Source: Acinetobacter sp. Marseille-Q1618 (GTDB lineage Bacteria > Pseudomonadota > Gammaproteobacteria > Pseudomonadales > Moraxellaceae). Taken from it: a stretch of DNA of 64,000 nucleotides. Below, in pieces: positions 28,006 to 37,525 of this stretch. Both the position numbers and the translations under genes were made by a program. The stretch lies in assembly GCF_902809855.1 (NCBI RefSeq), contig NZ_CADDWJ010000001.1, positions 1,302,001 to 1,366,000 on the forward strand. Reading direction: 5' to 3'. The number at the start of each line of letters is the position of its first letter. Position 1 is the first letter of the stretch. The notes under the pieces are model-generated. The model did no database searches, was not told the origin of the DNA, and saw only the letters and a list, made by a program, of their open reading frames with translations.

Positions 28006-28029
28006 AAAGGCTGATTTAAATCAGCCTTT
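28006..28029 (+). terminator. Terminator of epmB-PilZ-FimX-like unit
   Basis: A 24-nt perfect palindrome built of AAAGGCTGATTT and its complement lies just after the stop. The following TCATTT is only weakly T-rich. Confidence 0.75.
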
Positions 28030-28057
28030 CATTTACTTTCACTTTTTATCTAAACAT

Positions 28058-28086
28058 AAAAAAAACGGGCAAATGCCCGTTTTTTT
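28058..28086 (-). terminator. Terminator of rpmE
   Basis: AAAAAACGGGC-AAAT-GCCCGTTTTTT has long A and T runs on both sides, so it is efficient on either strand. Confidence 0.93.
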
Positions 28087-28098
28087 GGTTTTGCTGTA

Positions 28099-28326
28099 TT
28101 AACCACGTTTGATAGAACGTGACATACCTGCAAAACGTTGTTTGAACTTGTCGATACGACCGCCAGTATCTACATTTTTTTGCTTACCAGTGTAGAAAGG
28201 GTGGCAAGCTGAACATACGTCTAGATAAATTGTTTCTTTACCTAAAGCAGAACGTGTTTCGATCACGTTACCACATGAACAAGTCGCAACTAATTTTTCG
28301 TATTTTGGGTGAATATCGGCACGCAT
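28099..28326 (-). CDS. rpmE: 50S ribosomal protein L31, zinc-binding type
   Basis: L31 is a small protein of the large ribosomal subunit. The 75-residue protein starts [26 protein letters not shown] and continues with [16 protein letters not shown]. The cysteine set (CSCG and CSAC) marks the zinc-containing form (RpmE, not the zinc-free YkgM/RpmE2). The open frame runs back to 28488, but ATG 28326 has AGGAGA 7 nt upstream and gives the family's usual N-terminus. Single-gene unit. Confidence 0.96.
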   Translation of the reverse strand: MRADIHPKYEKLVATCSCGNVIETRSALGKETIYLDVCSACHPFYTGKQKNVDTGGRIDKFKQRFAGMSRSIKRG

Positions 28327-28537
28327 GGTCGATTCTCCTAAGTTAAGAAAGGTTTTGCTGTCATCGCAATTAACCACTCTCAGTTTTAAACGCTGAGGCA
28401 AGGTTGAGTTTTTAAAACTCAACAGGTTAACACCATAACAGACCATTTCTTTTGGCCCACCGAGACTATAAGTGTCAGAGCTAAGCACAACAAGTGGGCA
28501 ATATTATACGGCAGTTTTTATAAATATGCGAATAAAA

Positions 28538-29536
28538 TTACCAACCTGTTTCTTGTTCTGTGGAAGATGTATTTCGCTTAGACCAATAATTGGCAATGAT
28601 TCCACAAACCATCAGTTGAATTTGATGAAAAATCATAATTGGTAAAACAATCATTCCAATAGGTTGTCCGATAAATAAAATCTGCGCCATCGGGACACCA
28701 CTTGCCAGCGTTTTCTTAGAACCGCAGAAAAAAATCGCAATTTGGTCTGGCTTATTAAAACCCAACCACTTTGGAATATATAAGGCCAACAGCATAATAA
28801 TGGTTAAAAACACCGAACACGCCAATGTTAAATAAAATAGTGTCATCCAACTGACCTGATGCCACAAGCCAGCCACCACTGCCCCACTAAATGCGCCATA
28901 AACCACCATCAAAATCGTACCTTGGTCAAATGTTTTGACAATACTGGGTACTTTTTTCATCCATGGAAACACATAAGGACGTAATAATTGCCCTGCAATA
29001 AATGGCACTAAAAGCAATAAGGTAATTTCAATAATTGAAGAAGTTGGATCATAGTCATGTTTAGATTGACCAAAAATAAACAAACTCACCAAAATCGGGG
29101 TAATAAACATTCCGATCAAATTAGAAAATGATGCACTACACACGGCTGCCGCGACATTTCCCTTAGCAACAGAAGTAAAAGCAATCGATGACTGTACTGT
29201 AGATGGCAAAAAGCACATAAACAAAAATCCCCAGTATAACTCTTGCCCAAGTACAGGGAGTAATACAGGCTTAGCCAAAAGCCCCAGAATAGGAAATACC
29301 GCAAAGGTAAATGCAAAAACTACGGCATGCAGTTTCCAGTGTAAAATTCCCTCAATTATCGCCTGCCGTGAAAGTTTCGCACCATGCAAGAAAAAAAGTA
29401 TCGCAATCGCAATTGTGGTGATTTTCCCAAAAATATCGGCAGTGACACCATGCACAGGTAGCAAACTTGCCAAAACAACCATCACAATCAGTAAAATAGT
29501 GAAACGGTCTAAAGCCAATATTTTTAGTATATTCAT
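28538..29536 (-). CDS. Bile acid:sodium symporter-like transporter (YfeH type)
   Basis: The 332-residue inner-membrane protein has about ten hydrophobic helices and fits the SBF-like group of the BASS superfamily (E. coli YfeH). Characteristic parts are TIAIAILFFLHGAKLSRQ, FLPSTVQSSIAFTSVAKGNVAAAVCSASFSNLIG and the late FFCGSKKTLASGVPMAQ, which resembles the crossing-helix region. The substrate is unknown; organic-anion uptake with sodium is the family theme. ATG 29536 has AGGA 8 nt upstream and is preferred over 29545. Confidence 0.88.
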   Translation of the reverse strand: MNILKILALDRFTILLIVMVVLASLLPVHGVTADIFGKITTIAIAILFFLHGAKLSRQAIIEGILHWKLHAVVFAFTFAVFPILGLLAKPVLLPVLGQELYWGFLFMCFLPSTVQSSIAFTSVAKGNVAAAVCSASFSNLIGMFITPILVSLFIFGQSKHDYDPTSSIIEITLLLLVPFIAGQLLRPYVFPWMKKVPSIVKTFDQGTILMVVYGAFSGAVVAGLWHQVSWMTLFYLTLACSVFLTIIMLLALYIPKWLGFNKPDQIAIFFCGSKKTLASGVPMAQILFIGQPIGMIVLPIMIFHQIQLMVCGIIANYWSKRNTSSTEQETGW

Positions 29537-29577
29537 CTGATACATCCTGTATTTTTAGTGAAATTTAAGCTGATAAA

Positions 29578-29631
29578 AAAGCTCAGCATGATAAATTTAC
29601 TTAAAGGTAAATTTTGATCTTACTGAGCTTT
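29578..29631 (-). terminator. Branched hairpin terminator
   Basis: An outer stem AAAGCTCAG / CTGAGCTTT (29578-29586 with 29623-29631) encloses a second stem AAATTTAC / GTAAATTT (29593-29614). On the minus strand the outer stem runs into TTTTTTATC. It lies after gloA and before the transporter gene. Confidence 0.7.
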
Positions 29632-29642
29632 TCCAATAAAAC

Positions 29643-29664
29643 GAACATTTCCTTGAAAATGTTC
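29643..29664 (-). terminator. Terminator of gloA
   Basis: GAACATTT / AAATGTTC, an 8-bp stem, is followed on the minus strand by GTTTTATT, 33 nt after the gloA stop. With the next hairpin it forms a double terminator. Confidence 0.7.
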
Positions 29665-29696
29665 ACTATTTCATTTGGCTATACCATCAACAAAAC

Positions 29697-30098
29697 TTAA
29701 TTATTTCGTGCATTTGCGTCTTGTTGAATCAATTCAATTTTATAACCATCTGGGTCTTCCACAAAAGCAATCACAGTTACACCGCCTTTCATTGGGCCTG
29801 CTTCACGCACAACATTTCCACCACGAGCTTTGATTTCTTCACATGCTTTATAAGCATCGTCCACAGCAATCGCAATATGTCCATAAGCATTGCCCAATTC
29901 ATAACTTGATGTATCCCAATTATGGGTAAGTTCTAATACGGTATGATTTGCTTCATCACCATAGCCCACAAAAGCCAAAGTGAAACGACCTTCTTCATAG
30001 TCACGTTTACGAAGTAAAGTCATTCCAAGTACTTCAGTATAGAATTTTAATGACTGTTCTAAATTGCCTACACGTAACATAGTATGCAGCATGCGCAT
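29697..30098 (-). CDS. gloA: Lactoylglutathione lyase (glyoxalase I)
   Basis: GloA isomerises the hemithioacetal of methylglyoxal and glutathione to S-lactoylglutathione. All four metal ligands of the nickel-type enzyme are recognisable: His5 in [10 protein letters not shown], Glu in TVLELTHNW, His in [10 protein letters not shown] and Glu in GYKIELIQ. Length of 133 residues is standard. The frame opens at GTG 30107, but ATG 30098 has AAAGG 8 nt upstream and gives the family N-terminus. It lies 12 nt after the AmpG-like gene and is likely co-transcribed with it. Confidence 0.96.
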   Translation of the reverse strand: MRMLHTMLRVGNLEQSLKFYTEVLGMTLLRKRDYEEGRFTLAFVGYGDEANHTVLELTHNWDTSSYELGNAYGHIAIAVDDAYKACEEIKARGGNVVREAGPMKGGVTVIAFVEDPDGYKIELIQQDANARNN

Positions 30099-30110
30099 AT
30101 AATTCACCTT

Positions 30111-32285
30111 TTAGTTTTGAGAAGAATTTTGATGCTCTCGTAGCAATTTTGCGACCCAAACCACCAAAATCAAAATAGGAATACCAATAAATGTGGTCAT
30201 CAAAAAGAATTTCGGATAACCAATATTGCTCACTATGGTACCTGAATATCCCCCTAAAATCTTAGGAGTAAGCGTCATCAAAGAACTAAAGATTGCATAT
30301 TGAACAGCCGTAAAAGAGACACTGGTTAAACTTGATAAAAATGCAATAAATGCTGCACCTGCCAAACCTGAAGCCATATTATCGACAATGATCGCAAAAT
30401 ATAACCAAGCTGAACTATAGGGCTCAATCAACTTACCTTTAATTTCAACTGTAGCCTCTTGGTCATTTGCTTTAACCACTTGGATCGGTTCGACATCTAC
30501 TGCTAAAGTATTTTTGCTGTCTGCTATTTGATAGTTTGTTTGCGCAATTAAAGTTTGACTGGCTTGCTTAAAGTTGACTGTTGCAGTGATATTTTTAGTC
30601 GCTGAGTCTTGCAATGCTTGCGCATCAATTGAGCCTGTAAATAACCCATCTTTGTCTAGTTTTGCAGGGAATTCTTTACCCTCTAATTTTAAACTAATCG
30701 GTTGCTCTGTTTTTAATTCAGCTTCATTGACACCGATCAGTTGTCCTTTTACCACCACATTTTGTTTTAACTCAGCTTTAGACAATGTGTTATCACTACT
30801 GATCGGTAACAGTTGAATTTGTGCTGTGCCATTATCTTGTAAATAAGGCATCGTCACATTAACACGTTCTGATTGGTCTTGATATTGTGAACTAATTTTT
30901 AAATCCTGAGCTGTTGCCAAAGCTTGGCTAGGCACTTGAACTTTCCAGTAACCCACTTCATCAGGCGTCGCTTGAAACTGTTGCTGACCAACTTGTACAG
31001 TCACTTGATCCATCGGTTTGCCTGATTTCACTAAACCAATAAAAATCAAATTGGTTGAGCTGGCTAAAACAGCACCAACAAACATCAACTTCATAATGTT
31101 CATGCGCTGTGCAAGTAAACCACCCAAAAAGCCACCGACTAGGCTAAAAATCACCCCATAAATTTTAACTGCTTCAGCAATTTGCTCTTTGGTAAAATTT
31201 AGGTCTTGGTAATAGACATTAGAAATAACACCCGCAATAATGTCAGAAATGCGATAAAAACCAATCAGTAGCAATAAAACCAGTGCAAGTTTAACGCCAT
31301 AGCGTTTAAAGAAATCTGCGATTGGATTCACCCAAGTTTCATACGCCATTTGTTTATTGACAGCGCCCATTTGGATCAGTGTATAAGCAGCAAAAACCGC
31401 AACTGCACCCGACCCAATAAAACGGATTGCTTCCACACAAAATAATAAAAAGCTGTCTTTAATGGTGAATTGTTCAATTAAAGCAGATGTAAGCCAACCT
31501 GATAAAATGTAACTGGCTACAAAACTACTCACAGCAACAAAAAACACTGCAACCAAACGAAAATAGTCTGTACGCTGATAATGTTTATCTACACGATTAA
31601 CCTGTGGCTCTCGAATGCTCAATGTGGTCACGATCCCGACACACATCACCGCAGCCATAGCTAAATAGGTATATTTCCATGCCTCATAAATATAATTGCC
31701 TTTGGCTGTACCGAGTTTAGCTGCTAAAAATAATGCCCCTGCCCCTGCAATGATCATCCCAATGCGATAACCCGCATTATAAGTAGATGCCAAAACTGTT
31801 TGCATTTCTGTTTCAGCCAACTCAATACGATAGGCATCAATCACAATATCTTGTGTTGCAGCAGAAAACCCTAGTAGGACTGCGCCTGCTGCCATTTGAT
31901 ATAAATAACTTTGCCCGAGTGCAGGATCTGAAAAAGCCATGATACAAATGGCACAGATGATCAAGATTTGTGCCATTAACAACCAAGCACGTCTACGCCC
32001 TAATTTTTTGGTCAGTACAGGCAGTGGAATCTCATCGATTAAAGGTGCCCAAACAAATTTAAATGAATAGCCAAGTGCTGCCCAACTAAAAAATGTCACC
32101 GCACTTTTATCAATGCCTGCTTCACCTAGCCACAAAGATAAGCTTGAAAAGATCAGTAGAATCGGAATCCCTGCTGAAAAACCAAGGAATAACATGATCA
32201 AAGCACGACGATCTAAAAATGCTTGGAAAGCAGATTTCCAGCCTGTTTTTTGCTCAGGCAATTGAGCTGAGTTTTGCGTAGACAT
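30111..32285 (-). CDS. AmpG-like MFS permease with inserted beta domain
   Basis: The MFS core matches AmpG, the inner-membrane permease that imports anhydro-muropeptides for wall recycling. It begins RRALIMLFLGFSAGIPILLIFSSLSLWLGEAGI and has LTKKLGRRRAWLL and GFSAATQDIVIDAYRIEL. Later comes ASGLAGAAFIAFLSSLTSVSFTAVQYAIFSSL. E. coli AmpG has 491 residues; this has 724. The excess is one block, about residues 422-620, between SSTNLIFIGLVKSGKP and SSAWLYFAIIVDNMA. In MFS topology that loop faces the periplasm. The block is hydrophilic and beta-rich, with two Ig-like stretches (FQATPDEVGYWKVQVP and FPAKLDKDGLFTGSID). Substrate binding by the insert is speculation. Confidence 0.85.
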   Translation of the reverse strand: MSTQNSAQLPEQKTGWKSAFQAFLDRRALIMLFLGFSAGIPILLIFSSLSLWLGEAGIDKSAVTFFSWAALGYSFKFVWAPLIDEIPLPVLTKKLGRRRAWLLMAQILIICAICIMAFSDPALGQSYLYQMAAGAVLLGFSAATQDIVIDAYRIELAETEMQTVLASTYNAGYRIGMIIAGAGALFLAAKLGTAKGNYIYEAWKYTYLAMAAVMCVGIVTTLSIREPQVNRVDKHYQRTDYFRLVAVFFVAVSSFVASYILSGWLTSALIEQFTIKDSFLLFCVEAIRFIGSGAVAVFAAYTLIQMGAVNKQMAYETWVNPIADFFKRYGVKLALVLLLLIGFYRISDIIAGVISNVYYQDLNFTKEQIAEAVKIYGVIFSLVGGFLGGLLAQRMNIMKLMFVGAVLASSTNLIFIGLVKSGKPMDQVTVQVGQQQFQATPDEVGYWKVQVPSQALATAQDLKISSQYQDQSERVNVTMPYLQDNGTAQIQLLPISSDNTLSKAELKQNVVVKGQLIGVNEAELKTEQPISLKLEGKEFPAKLDKDGLFTGSIDAQALQDSATKNITATVNFKQASQTLIAQTNYQIADSKNTLAVDVEPIQVVKANDQEATVEIKGKLIEPYSSAWLYFAIIVDNMASGLAGAAFIAFLSSLTSVSFTAVQYAIFSSLMTLTPKILGGYSGTIVSNIGYPKFFLMTTFIGIPILILVVWVAKLLREHQNSSQN

Positions 32286-32467
32286 TCGGTTGTTATTTTC
32301 TGCAAAATGAAATAACGCTATTCAACCGCTTAATGCAAATGGTTTCAATCACTTTTATGAAACCAAGCTGCAAATTTGTTGTTATTTACAGCATCAATGC
32401 TTGATCTTTTAGCTTAATCCTGTATACCTTAAAGCTTTCAACTTCTATTTAGTTTTGGATTTCACCT

Positions 32468-35113
32468 GTGACCCAAAGACACGACCAATTAAGTTCAACC
32501 ATTGTTTCAACTGTAACCACAACAAATCATTCAAAACAAATCGAATCCACCTTAGCTTCAGTATTTGATCAGACGGAAATTCAAAATACCTTGACAAAAA
32601 CAGCCTTAAAACCAGAACAACTCACACATGTTCCCAACAGTTCAAATATTCCATTTTCAACCAAGCGCATTAAACCGCTGAATAATTTTTTAGGGCAGGA
32701 CCGTGCCCGTGCTTCAGTTGAAGCAGGTATTTCACTACCTTATTCAGGTTACAATATTTTTGCTGTGGGTACCGCAGGTTTAGGCAAGCGCACTATGATT
32801 AAGCGCTTACTACAACAACACGCCAAAACCATGCCTACCCCTGATGATTGGGTTTATGTCAATAATTTTAAAAATGCTCGCCAACCTTTGGCTTTACGCT
32901 TCCCTGCTGGACAAGGCAGTAAATTCCAGACTTTACTGCATCAAGCATGGCAAACCATTTTAAAACAACTTGAGCGTCGTTTTAGTGCTGAAACCTATCA
33001 CAATCGCATTGAACAAATTCGCCAAATTACAGGCAATGAACAACAGCAAGCCTTAGTTGAACTGACCAAAGAAGGTGAAGTTTTAGATTTAAAACTGATT
33101 AATCGCCATGATGAGCATGTTTTTGTACCTGTGCATTATGTGAATGACAAAGCACAAGAAATGTCGCAAGAAGACATTAATGCTTTAACCAATAAAGAAC
33201 GTGCAGAAATCAATGCCAATATCCGCTATATGGATAAAAAATTAGAACGTTTAGGTTTACAGTTAGGCGATCTTGAAGATGATGCCCGTGATCAAGTTTC
33301 TGAATTAAATCGAGAAATTGCCAAACAAGTGGTTATTCCACGTATGGAGCAGATTTTAAATAAATTTGATGTAGTTCAAGGCTTAGAACAGTATTTAAAA
33401 TTATATGCACAAGATATTATTGAAAATGTTGAAACCGTAATCGACCAAGAAGGTGTTGAATTTTCACCTTCTTTGTTCAATCGTGTGCCTGCGCGCTACC
33501 AAGCCAATGTGGTGATTAGTAATAAAGCCAATACTGGCGCACCTGTCATTTTTGAGGATTTCCCAACCCATTACAACTTACTTGGGCATGTAGAACAACT
33601 CACGCAAAATGGCACCATTACTACAGATTTTACATTGATTCGTCCTGGAACACTACACCAAGCCAATGGTGGTTTTTTAATGCTCGAAGCAGAACATCTG
33701 CTAGAACAACCTTACGCATGGCAAGGCTTAAAGCGTGCTTTAAAATCAGGACAACTTAAACTGTCATCGCTTGAGCATATGCTGACTTTAACAGGAAGTA
33801 TTTCAATTGAACCTGAATCTATTCCTTTGAATTTAAAAGTTGTTTTACTTGCAGAACCTGAAATTTATTATGAAATTTTAGAAGTTGAACCAGAGCTTGG
33901 CAGTGTATTTAAAATCCGCGCTGACTTTACAGATACATTACAACGTAATGACGAAAATGAACAAGCTTATATGCAATTGATTGCTGACTATGTACAGCAA
34001 GATAAATTATTGCCTTTTGACCGTTCTGCCCTATCTGCGCTACTGACAGATTCGAGCCGTCAAGCGGAAGACCAAAGTTCACTGTCACTGCATGCTTCAA
34101 CTTTGGGTGATTTGATTCGAGAATCACATCATCATGCAGCACAACAACAAGAAAAAATGGTTACTGCGGAACATATCAATACTGCACTCAAACACCGCCA
34201 GTATCGCTTAGGCTATTTAAGGGAACTGTATTGGCAAGATCTTTCTCGTGGTACGCAACTGATCGAAACACGGGGGCATCGCTTAGGTCAGATTAATGCC
34301 CTTTCTGTCATTCAGTATGCCGATGTAGAGTTTGGATTGCCTTCTCGTTTAACCGCTTCGGTCTATCAAGGTGGTGGAGATATTTTAGATATTGAGCGCA
34401 GTGTAGAGCTTGGGGGCTCATTACACGCCAAAGGTGTGTTACTCATGTCGAGTTTCTTAAAAGCCCATTTTGGTCGTGAACAAATTCTCCACTTCTCTGC
34501 TGCATTGGCTTTTGAACAAAGTTATGGTCAGGTTGATGGTGACAGTGCAACCGTTGCTGAATTATCAGCTTTGATTTCTGCGATCAGTCAACTGCCAATT
34601 GATCAATCTTGGGCGATTACAGGTTCGATGAACCAACTCGGTCAAGTACAACCAATTGGTGGGGTGAATGCCAAAATCGAAGGTTTTTTTGATGCCTGTA
34701 AATTACAAGGTTTCACAGGCAAACAAGGTGTAATTATTCCTCGTCAAAATATGCAGCATTTAATGCTTCGACAAGATGTGATTGATGCTGTAAACAATGG
34801 TCAGTTCCATATTCACGCGATTGATACCATTGATCAAGCACTTGAAATTTTAATGGCTCGCCCTGTCGGGACATTAAATAAAAAAGGTCGCTACAGCAAA
34901 GGATCGATTTATGCTGTTGTGATGGAACAACTTGAGTATTGGCAAGCCATCGAAGATGGCGCAGAGCTTGAAGAAGAGCCGAAGAAAAAGAAAAAAAAGA
35001 AGAAAAAAGATAAAAATAAATCTGCAAAGAAAAAAGCAGTTGAGGAATCAGTCGAAAGCAGTAATGAAGTGACGGCTGAAGCAAGTGCTATAACACAAAC
35101 GAAAGCTGAATAA
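32468..35113 (+). CDS. Lon-family ATP-dependent protease with Lys-rich tail
   Basis: The 881-residue protein belongs to the Lon-like AAA+ proteases related to LonB/YcbZ (AAA_32 type), not to classical Lon. An N-terminal P-loop (VGTAGLGKRT, about residue 100) is followed by a long helical insert, then FEDFPTHYNLLGHVEQ and GTLHQANGGFLMLEAEHLL. The C-terminal S16 protease domain has its Ser-Lys dyad in VDGDSATVAELSALI (Ser) and GGVNAKIEGFFDACK (Lys). The last 50 residues are unusual: an acidic patch, nine consecutive lysines and a charged Ala/Ser/Glu tail. The start is GTG 32468 with a weak ribosome site. Single-gene unit; targets unknown. Confidence 0.9.
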   Translation: MTQRHDQLSSTIVSTVTTTNHSKQIESTLASVFDQTEIQNTLTKTALKPEQLTHVPNSSNIPFSTKRIKPLNNFLGQDRARASVEAGISLPYSGYNIFAVGTAGLGKRTMIKRLLQQHAKTMPTPDDWVYVNNFKNARQPLALRFPAGQGSKFQTLLHQAWQTILKQLERRFSAETYHNRIEQIRQITGNEQQQALVELTKEGEVLDLKLINRHDEHVFVPVHYVNDKAQEMSQEDINALTNKERAEINANIRYMDKKLERLGLQLGDLEDDARDQVSELNREIAKQVVIPRMEQILNKFDVVQGLEQYLKLYAQDIIENVETVIDQEGVEFSPSLFNRVPARYQANVVISNKANTGAPVIFEDFPTHYNLLGHVEQLTQNGTITTDFTLIRPGTLHQANGGFLMLEAEHLLEQPYAWQGLKRALKSGQLKLSSLEHMLTLTGSISIEPESIPLNLKVVLLAEPEIYYEILEVEPELGSVFKIRADFTDTLQRNDENEQAYMQLIADYVQQDKLLPFDRSALSALLTDSSRQAEDQSSLSLHASTLGDLIRESHHHAAQQQEKMVTAEHINTALKHRQYRLGYLRELYWQDLSRGTQLIETRGHRLGQINALSVIQYADVEFGLPSRLTASVYQGGGDILDIERSVELGGSLHAKGVLLMSSFLKAHFGREQILHFSAALAFEQSYGQVDGDSATVAELSALISAISQLPIDQSWAITGSMNQLGQVQPIGGVNAKIEGFFDACKLQGFTGKQGVIIPRQNMQHLMLRQDVIDAVNNGQFHIHAIDTIDQALEILMARPVGTLNKKGRYSKGSIYAVVMEQLEYWQAIEDGAELEEEPKKKKKKKKKDKNKSAKKKAVEESVESSNEVTAEASAITQTKAE

Positions 35114-35140
35114 AATTTTTATAGCACTTAATCCATAAAC

Positions 35141-35167
35141 AAAGCCCCTGATTCATTCAGGGGCTTT
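35141..35167. terminator. Bidirectional terminator
   Basis: AAAGCCCCTGA / TCAGGGGCTTT, an 11-bp perfect stem with a 5-nt loop, lies between the convergent Lon-like and pstB genes. Confidence 0.88.
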
Positions 35168-35202
35168 GTTGTAGAAGCTTTCAAACAATTTTTTGGAAAA
35201 TA

Positions 35203-36117
35203 TTAACCAAAACGACCAGTAATATATGCTTCAGTAAGCTGATGGTCAGGTTGCGTAAATACTTTTTCAGTTGAGTTGACTTCGATCAAATCACCCAAAT
35301 GGAAATATGCAGTACGATCCGAAACACGAGCCGCTTGTTGCATTGAGTGAGTTACGATCGCAATGGTGTATTGATTAGAAAGTTCCGAAATTAATTCTTC
35401 CACTTTAGCTGTCGCGATCGGATCCAGTGCTGAACATGGCTCATCCATCAAAATCACTTCAGGGCTGACTGCAATGGTACGAGCAATACATAACCGTTGC
35501 TGCTGCCCACCAGATAAACCTGTACCTGGTTGGTTCAAACGATCTTTTACTTCGTCCCATAAACCTGCTTTACGCAAGCTATTTTCAACAATTTCTTCCA
35601 TGTCATATTTATCACGCGCCAAACCATGTAGTTTTGGACCATAAGCGACATTATCAAAAATTGATTTTGGAAATGGGTTTGGTTTTTGGAAAACCATCCC
35701 AACTTGCGCACGAAGTAACACCACATCTAGACTTGGATCATAAATATCCTGATTATCCAAAGTGACTTTACCTGTAACACGACACCCATCAATGGTGTCA
35801 TTCATACGGTTCAGCGTACGCAAAAATGTTGATTTACCACAACCTGATGGTCCAATAAATGCAATTACTTCATTTTCGTAAATTTGTAAGTCAATGCCCT
35901 TGATTGCTTCAAAATCACCATAATAAACATGCGCATCTTCAGCACTGATTTTTACAGTTGTTGCTGGATCTTTTTTAGGTGCGCTATTTGAATCAAATTG
36001 AGAAACAAATGAAGTCGCAGGACGTTTTTGCTCAGTTTCTTGAGACGTAAATTGTGTGTGATCTTGATTCACTGATTGATCCTTTTCTAAGGAATTTTTA
36101 ATGTCTAGAGTACTCAT
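35203..36117 (-). CDS. pstB: Phosphate ABC transporter ATPase PstB
   Basis: PstB powers high-affinity phosphate import. Walker A is GPSGCGKST, the ABC signature LSGGQQQR, Walker B VILMDEP, and the His-loop IVTHSMQQA. At 304 residues it is about 45 longer than E. coli PstB. The extra part is a polar N-terminal segment (residues 1-50) ahead of the usual start near [24 protein letters not shown] lies 6 nt before the ATG, so this long start is probably real. It is last in pstS-pstC-pstA-pstB, 13 nt after pstA. No phoU gene follows, unlike the E. coli operon. Confidence 0.96.
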   Translation of the reverse strand: MSTLDIKNSLEKDQSVNQDHTQFTSQETEQKRPATSFVSQFDSNSAPKKDPATTVKISAEDAHVYYGDFEAIKGIDLQIYENEVIAFIGPSGCGKSTFLRTLNRMNDTIDGCRVTGKVTLDNQDIYDPSLDVVLLRAQVGMVFQKPNPFPKSIFDNVAYGPKLHGLARDKYDMEEIVENSLRKAGLWDEVKDRLNQPGTGLSGGQQQRLCIARTIAVSPEVILMDEPCSALDPIATAKVEELISELSNQYTIAIVTHSMQQAARVSDRTAYFHLGDLIEVNSTEKVFTQPDHQLTEAYITGRFG

Positions 36118-36130
36118 AGTTTGTCCTCAA

Positions 36131-37525
36131 TTACCAGCGTACTTCAAATTTCTTACGCAACCAAATTGCGAAGCTATTGAGTAGAATCATTAAGCCAAGC
36201 AATACAATAATGGCTGCTGCGGTACGCCCTTCAAAGAAGTTACGCAATTCATTGCCTTGCCATAAGAAGATTTGTACAGGTAAAGCAGTAGATTGGTCTA
36301 AAGGCGTTGAAGGAATATTGGCAACAAATGCGCTCATACCGATCAAGAGTAATGGTGCTGTTTCACCTAAAGCTTGCGCTACACCAATAATCGCACCTGT
36401 TAAAATACCCGGCAAAGCCAATGGTAAAACATGATGGAAAATCGTTTGTACACGTGATGCACCCAAACCTAAAGCAGCTTGACGAATCGAAGGTGGAACA
36501 GCTTTGAGTGAAGCACGCGTGGTAATAATCACTGTTGGTAAAGTCATTAAACTTAAAACCAAACCACCCACTAGTGGTGCAGAGATCGGCATATGCATCC
36601 ATCCGACAAAGATCGAAGCGCCCAATAAACCAAATACAATCGAAGGAACAGCAGCTAAGTTATTGATATTTACTTCAATAATGTCAGTAAGCCAGTTTTG
36701 TTTTGCAAACTCTTCAAGGTAAATCGCTGATGCCACACCGATTGGAATCGAGATAAAAATCACGATCAACATCATGAACAACGAACCCATGAATGCACCT
36801 GCAAGACCTGCGGTTGCTGGTGAACTTCGAGAGTCTGGATTGCTAAATAATTGCATGTTGAACGTGCGATCCATATCACCAGAAGCAACCATGGTATCTG
36901 CTAATTTACGCACTTCAGGGCTTAATTGTTGTTGCTCATCTGGTAAAGTACGATCAATATTTCCAGCCAGCCATACATCAATATTTGCATCTGCTAAAAC
37001 TTTAACATCTTTCTTTTGACCAATTAAGGCTGGATCTTTCATTACCATATCACGTAAGCGATAAGCTTCTGAACTGGTATAAATACTACCTAAATCATCA
37101 CGATATGCTTCAAGTTTTGGATCTTTCGCAATCATGCCATTGACCAACAATGCATCCCAATCCACCATACCCATTTTGGTTTGCCAATCGACAAAACGCT
37201 CTTGGAACTGTGCAGGTGATTCATTTTGAGATTGGGTTGGCTGTGGACCTGCATCAATGATTTTTGGATCAAAATAGACAGGAACATTCACACTGGCTTG
37301 CCAAAATGCAGGTAGACCTTTGACTAAAATACTACCAAACAGTAACGCCACAAATGCAAGGCCAATGATGACGGAAGCCAAACCAAAGAAACGGAATGAT
37401 TTTTCAGTACGATGACGTGATGCCAAGGATTTTTCAATTTTTGCTTTACGCTTTTGGCGTAACTCTTCTGCCAAACGAGGATCAAATACATTTTGATCCA
37501 CTGGAGATGTATTTGATGTACTCAT
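36131..37525 (-). CDS. pstA: Phosphate ABC transporter permease PstA
   Basis: PstA is one of the two membrane subunits of the phosphate importer. The permease core lies in the C-terminal half, with the EAA-type coupling loop RQAALGLGASRVQTIFHHVLPLALPGILTGAI. At 464 residues it is much longer than E. coli PstA (about 296). After the first membrane helix (about 48-70) there is a hydrophilic region of some 160 residues (about 75-235) that should face the periplasm. Such enlarged Pst permeases are known in Pseudomonas and Acinetobacter. Its ATGA start overlaps the pstC stop, showing tight coupling. Confidence 0.93.
   Translation of the reverse strand: MSTSNTSPVDQNVFDPRLAEELRQKRKAKIEKSLASRHRTEKSFRFFGLASVIIGLAFVALLFGSILVKGLPAFWQASVNVPVYFDPKIIDAGPQPTQSQNESPAQFQERFVDWQTKMGMVDWDALLVNGMIAKDPKLEAYRDDLGSIYTSSEAYRLRDMVMKDPALIGQKKDVKVLADANIDVWLAGNIDRTLPDEQQQLSPEVRKLADTMVASGDMDRTFNMQLFSNPDSRSSPATAGLAGAFMGSLFMMLIVIFISIPIGVASAIYLEEFAKQNWLTDIIEVNINNLAAVPSIVFGLLGASIFVGWMHMPISAPLVGGLVLSLMTLPTVIITTRASLKAVPPSIRQAALGLGASRVQTIFHHVLPLALPGILTGAIIGVAQALGETAPLLLIGMSAFVANIPSTPLDQSTALPVQIFLWQGNELRNFFEGRTAAAIIVLLGLMILLNSFAIWLRKKFEVRW

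Noticed and set aside
34980..35045. A-rich tract as a non-coding simple repeat
   Set aside because: It lies in frame inside the Lon-like gene and encodes its Lys-rich tail, so it is treated as coding.
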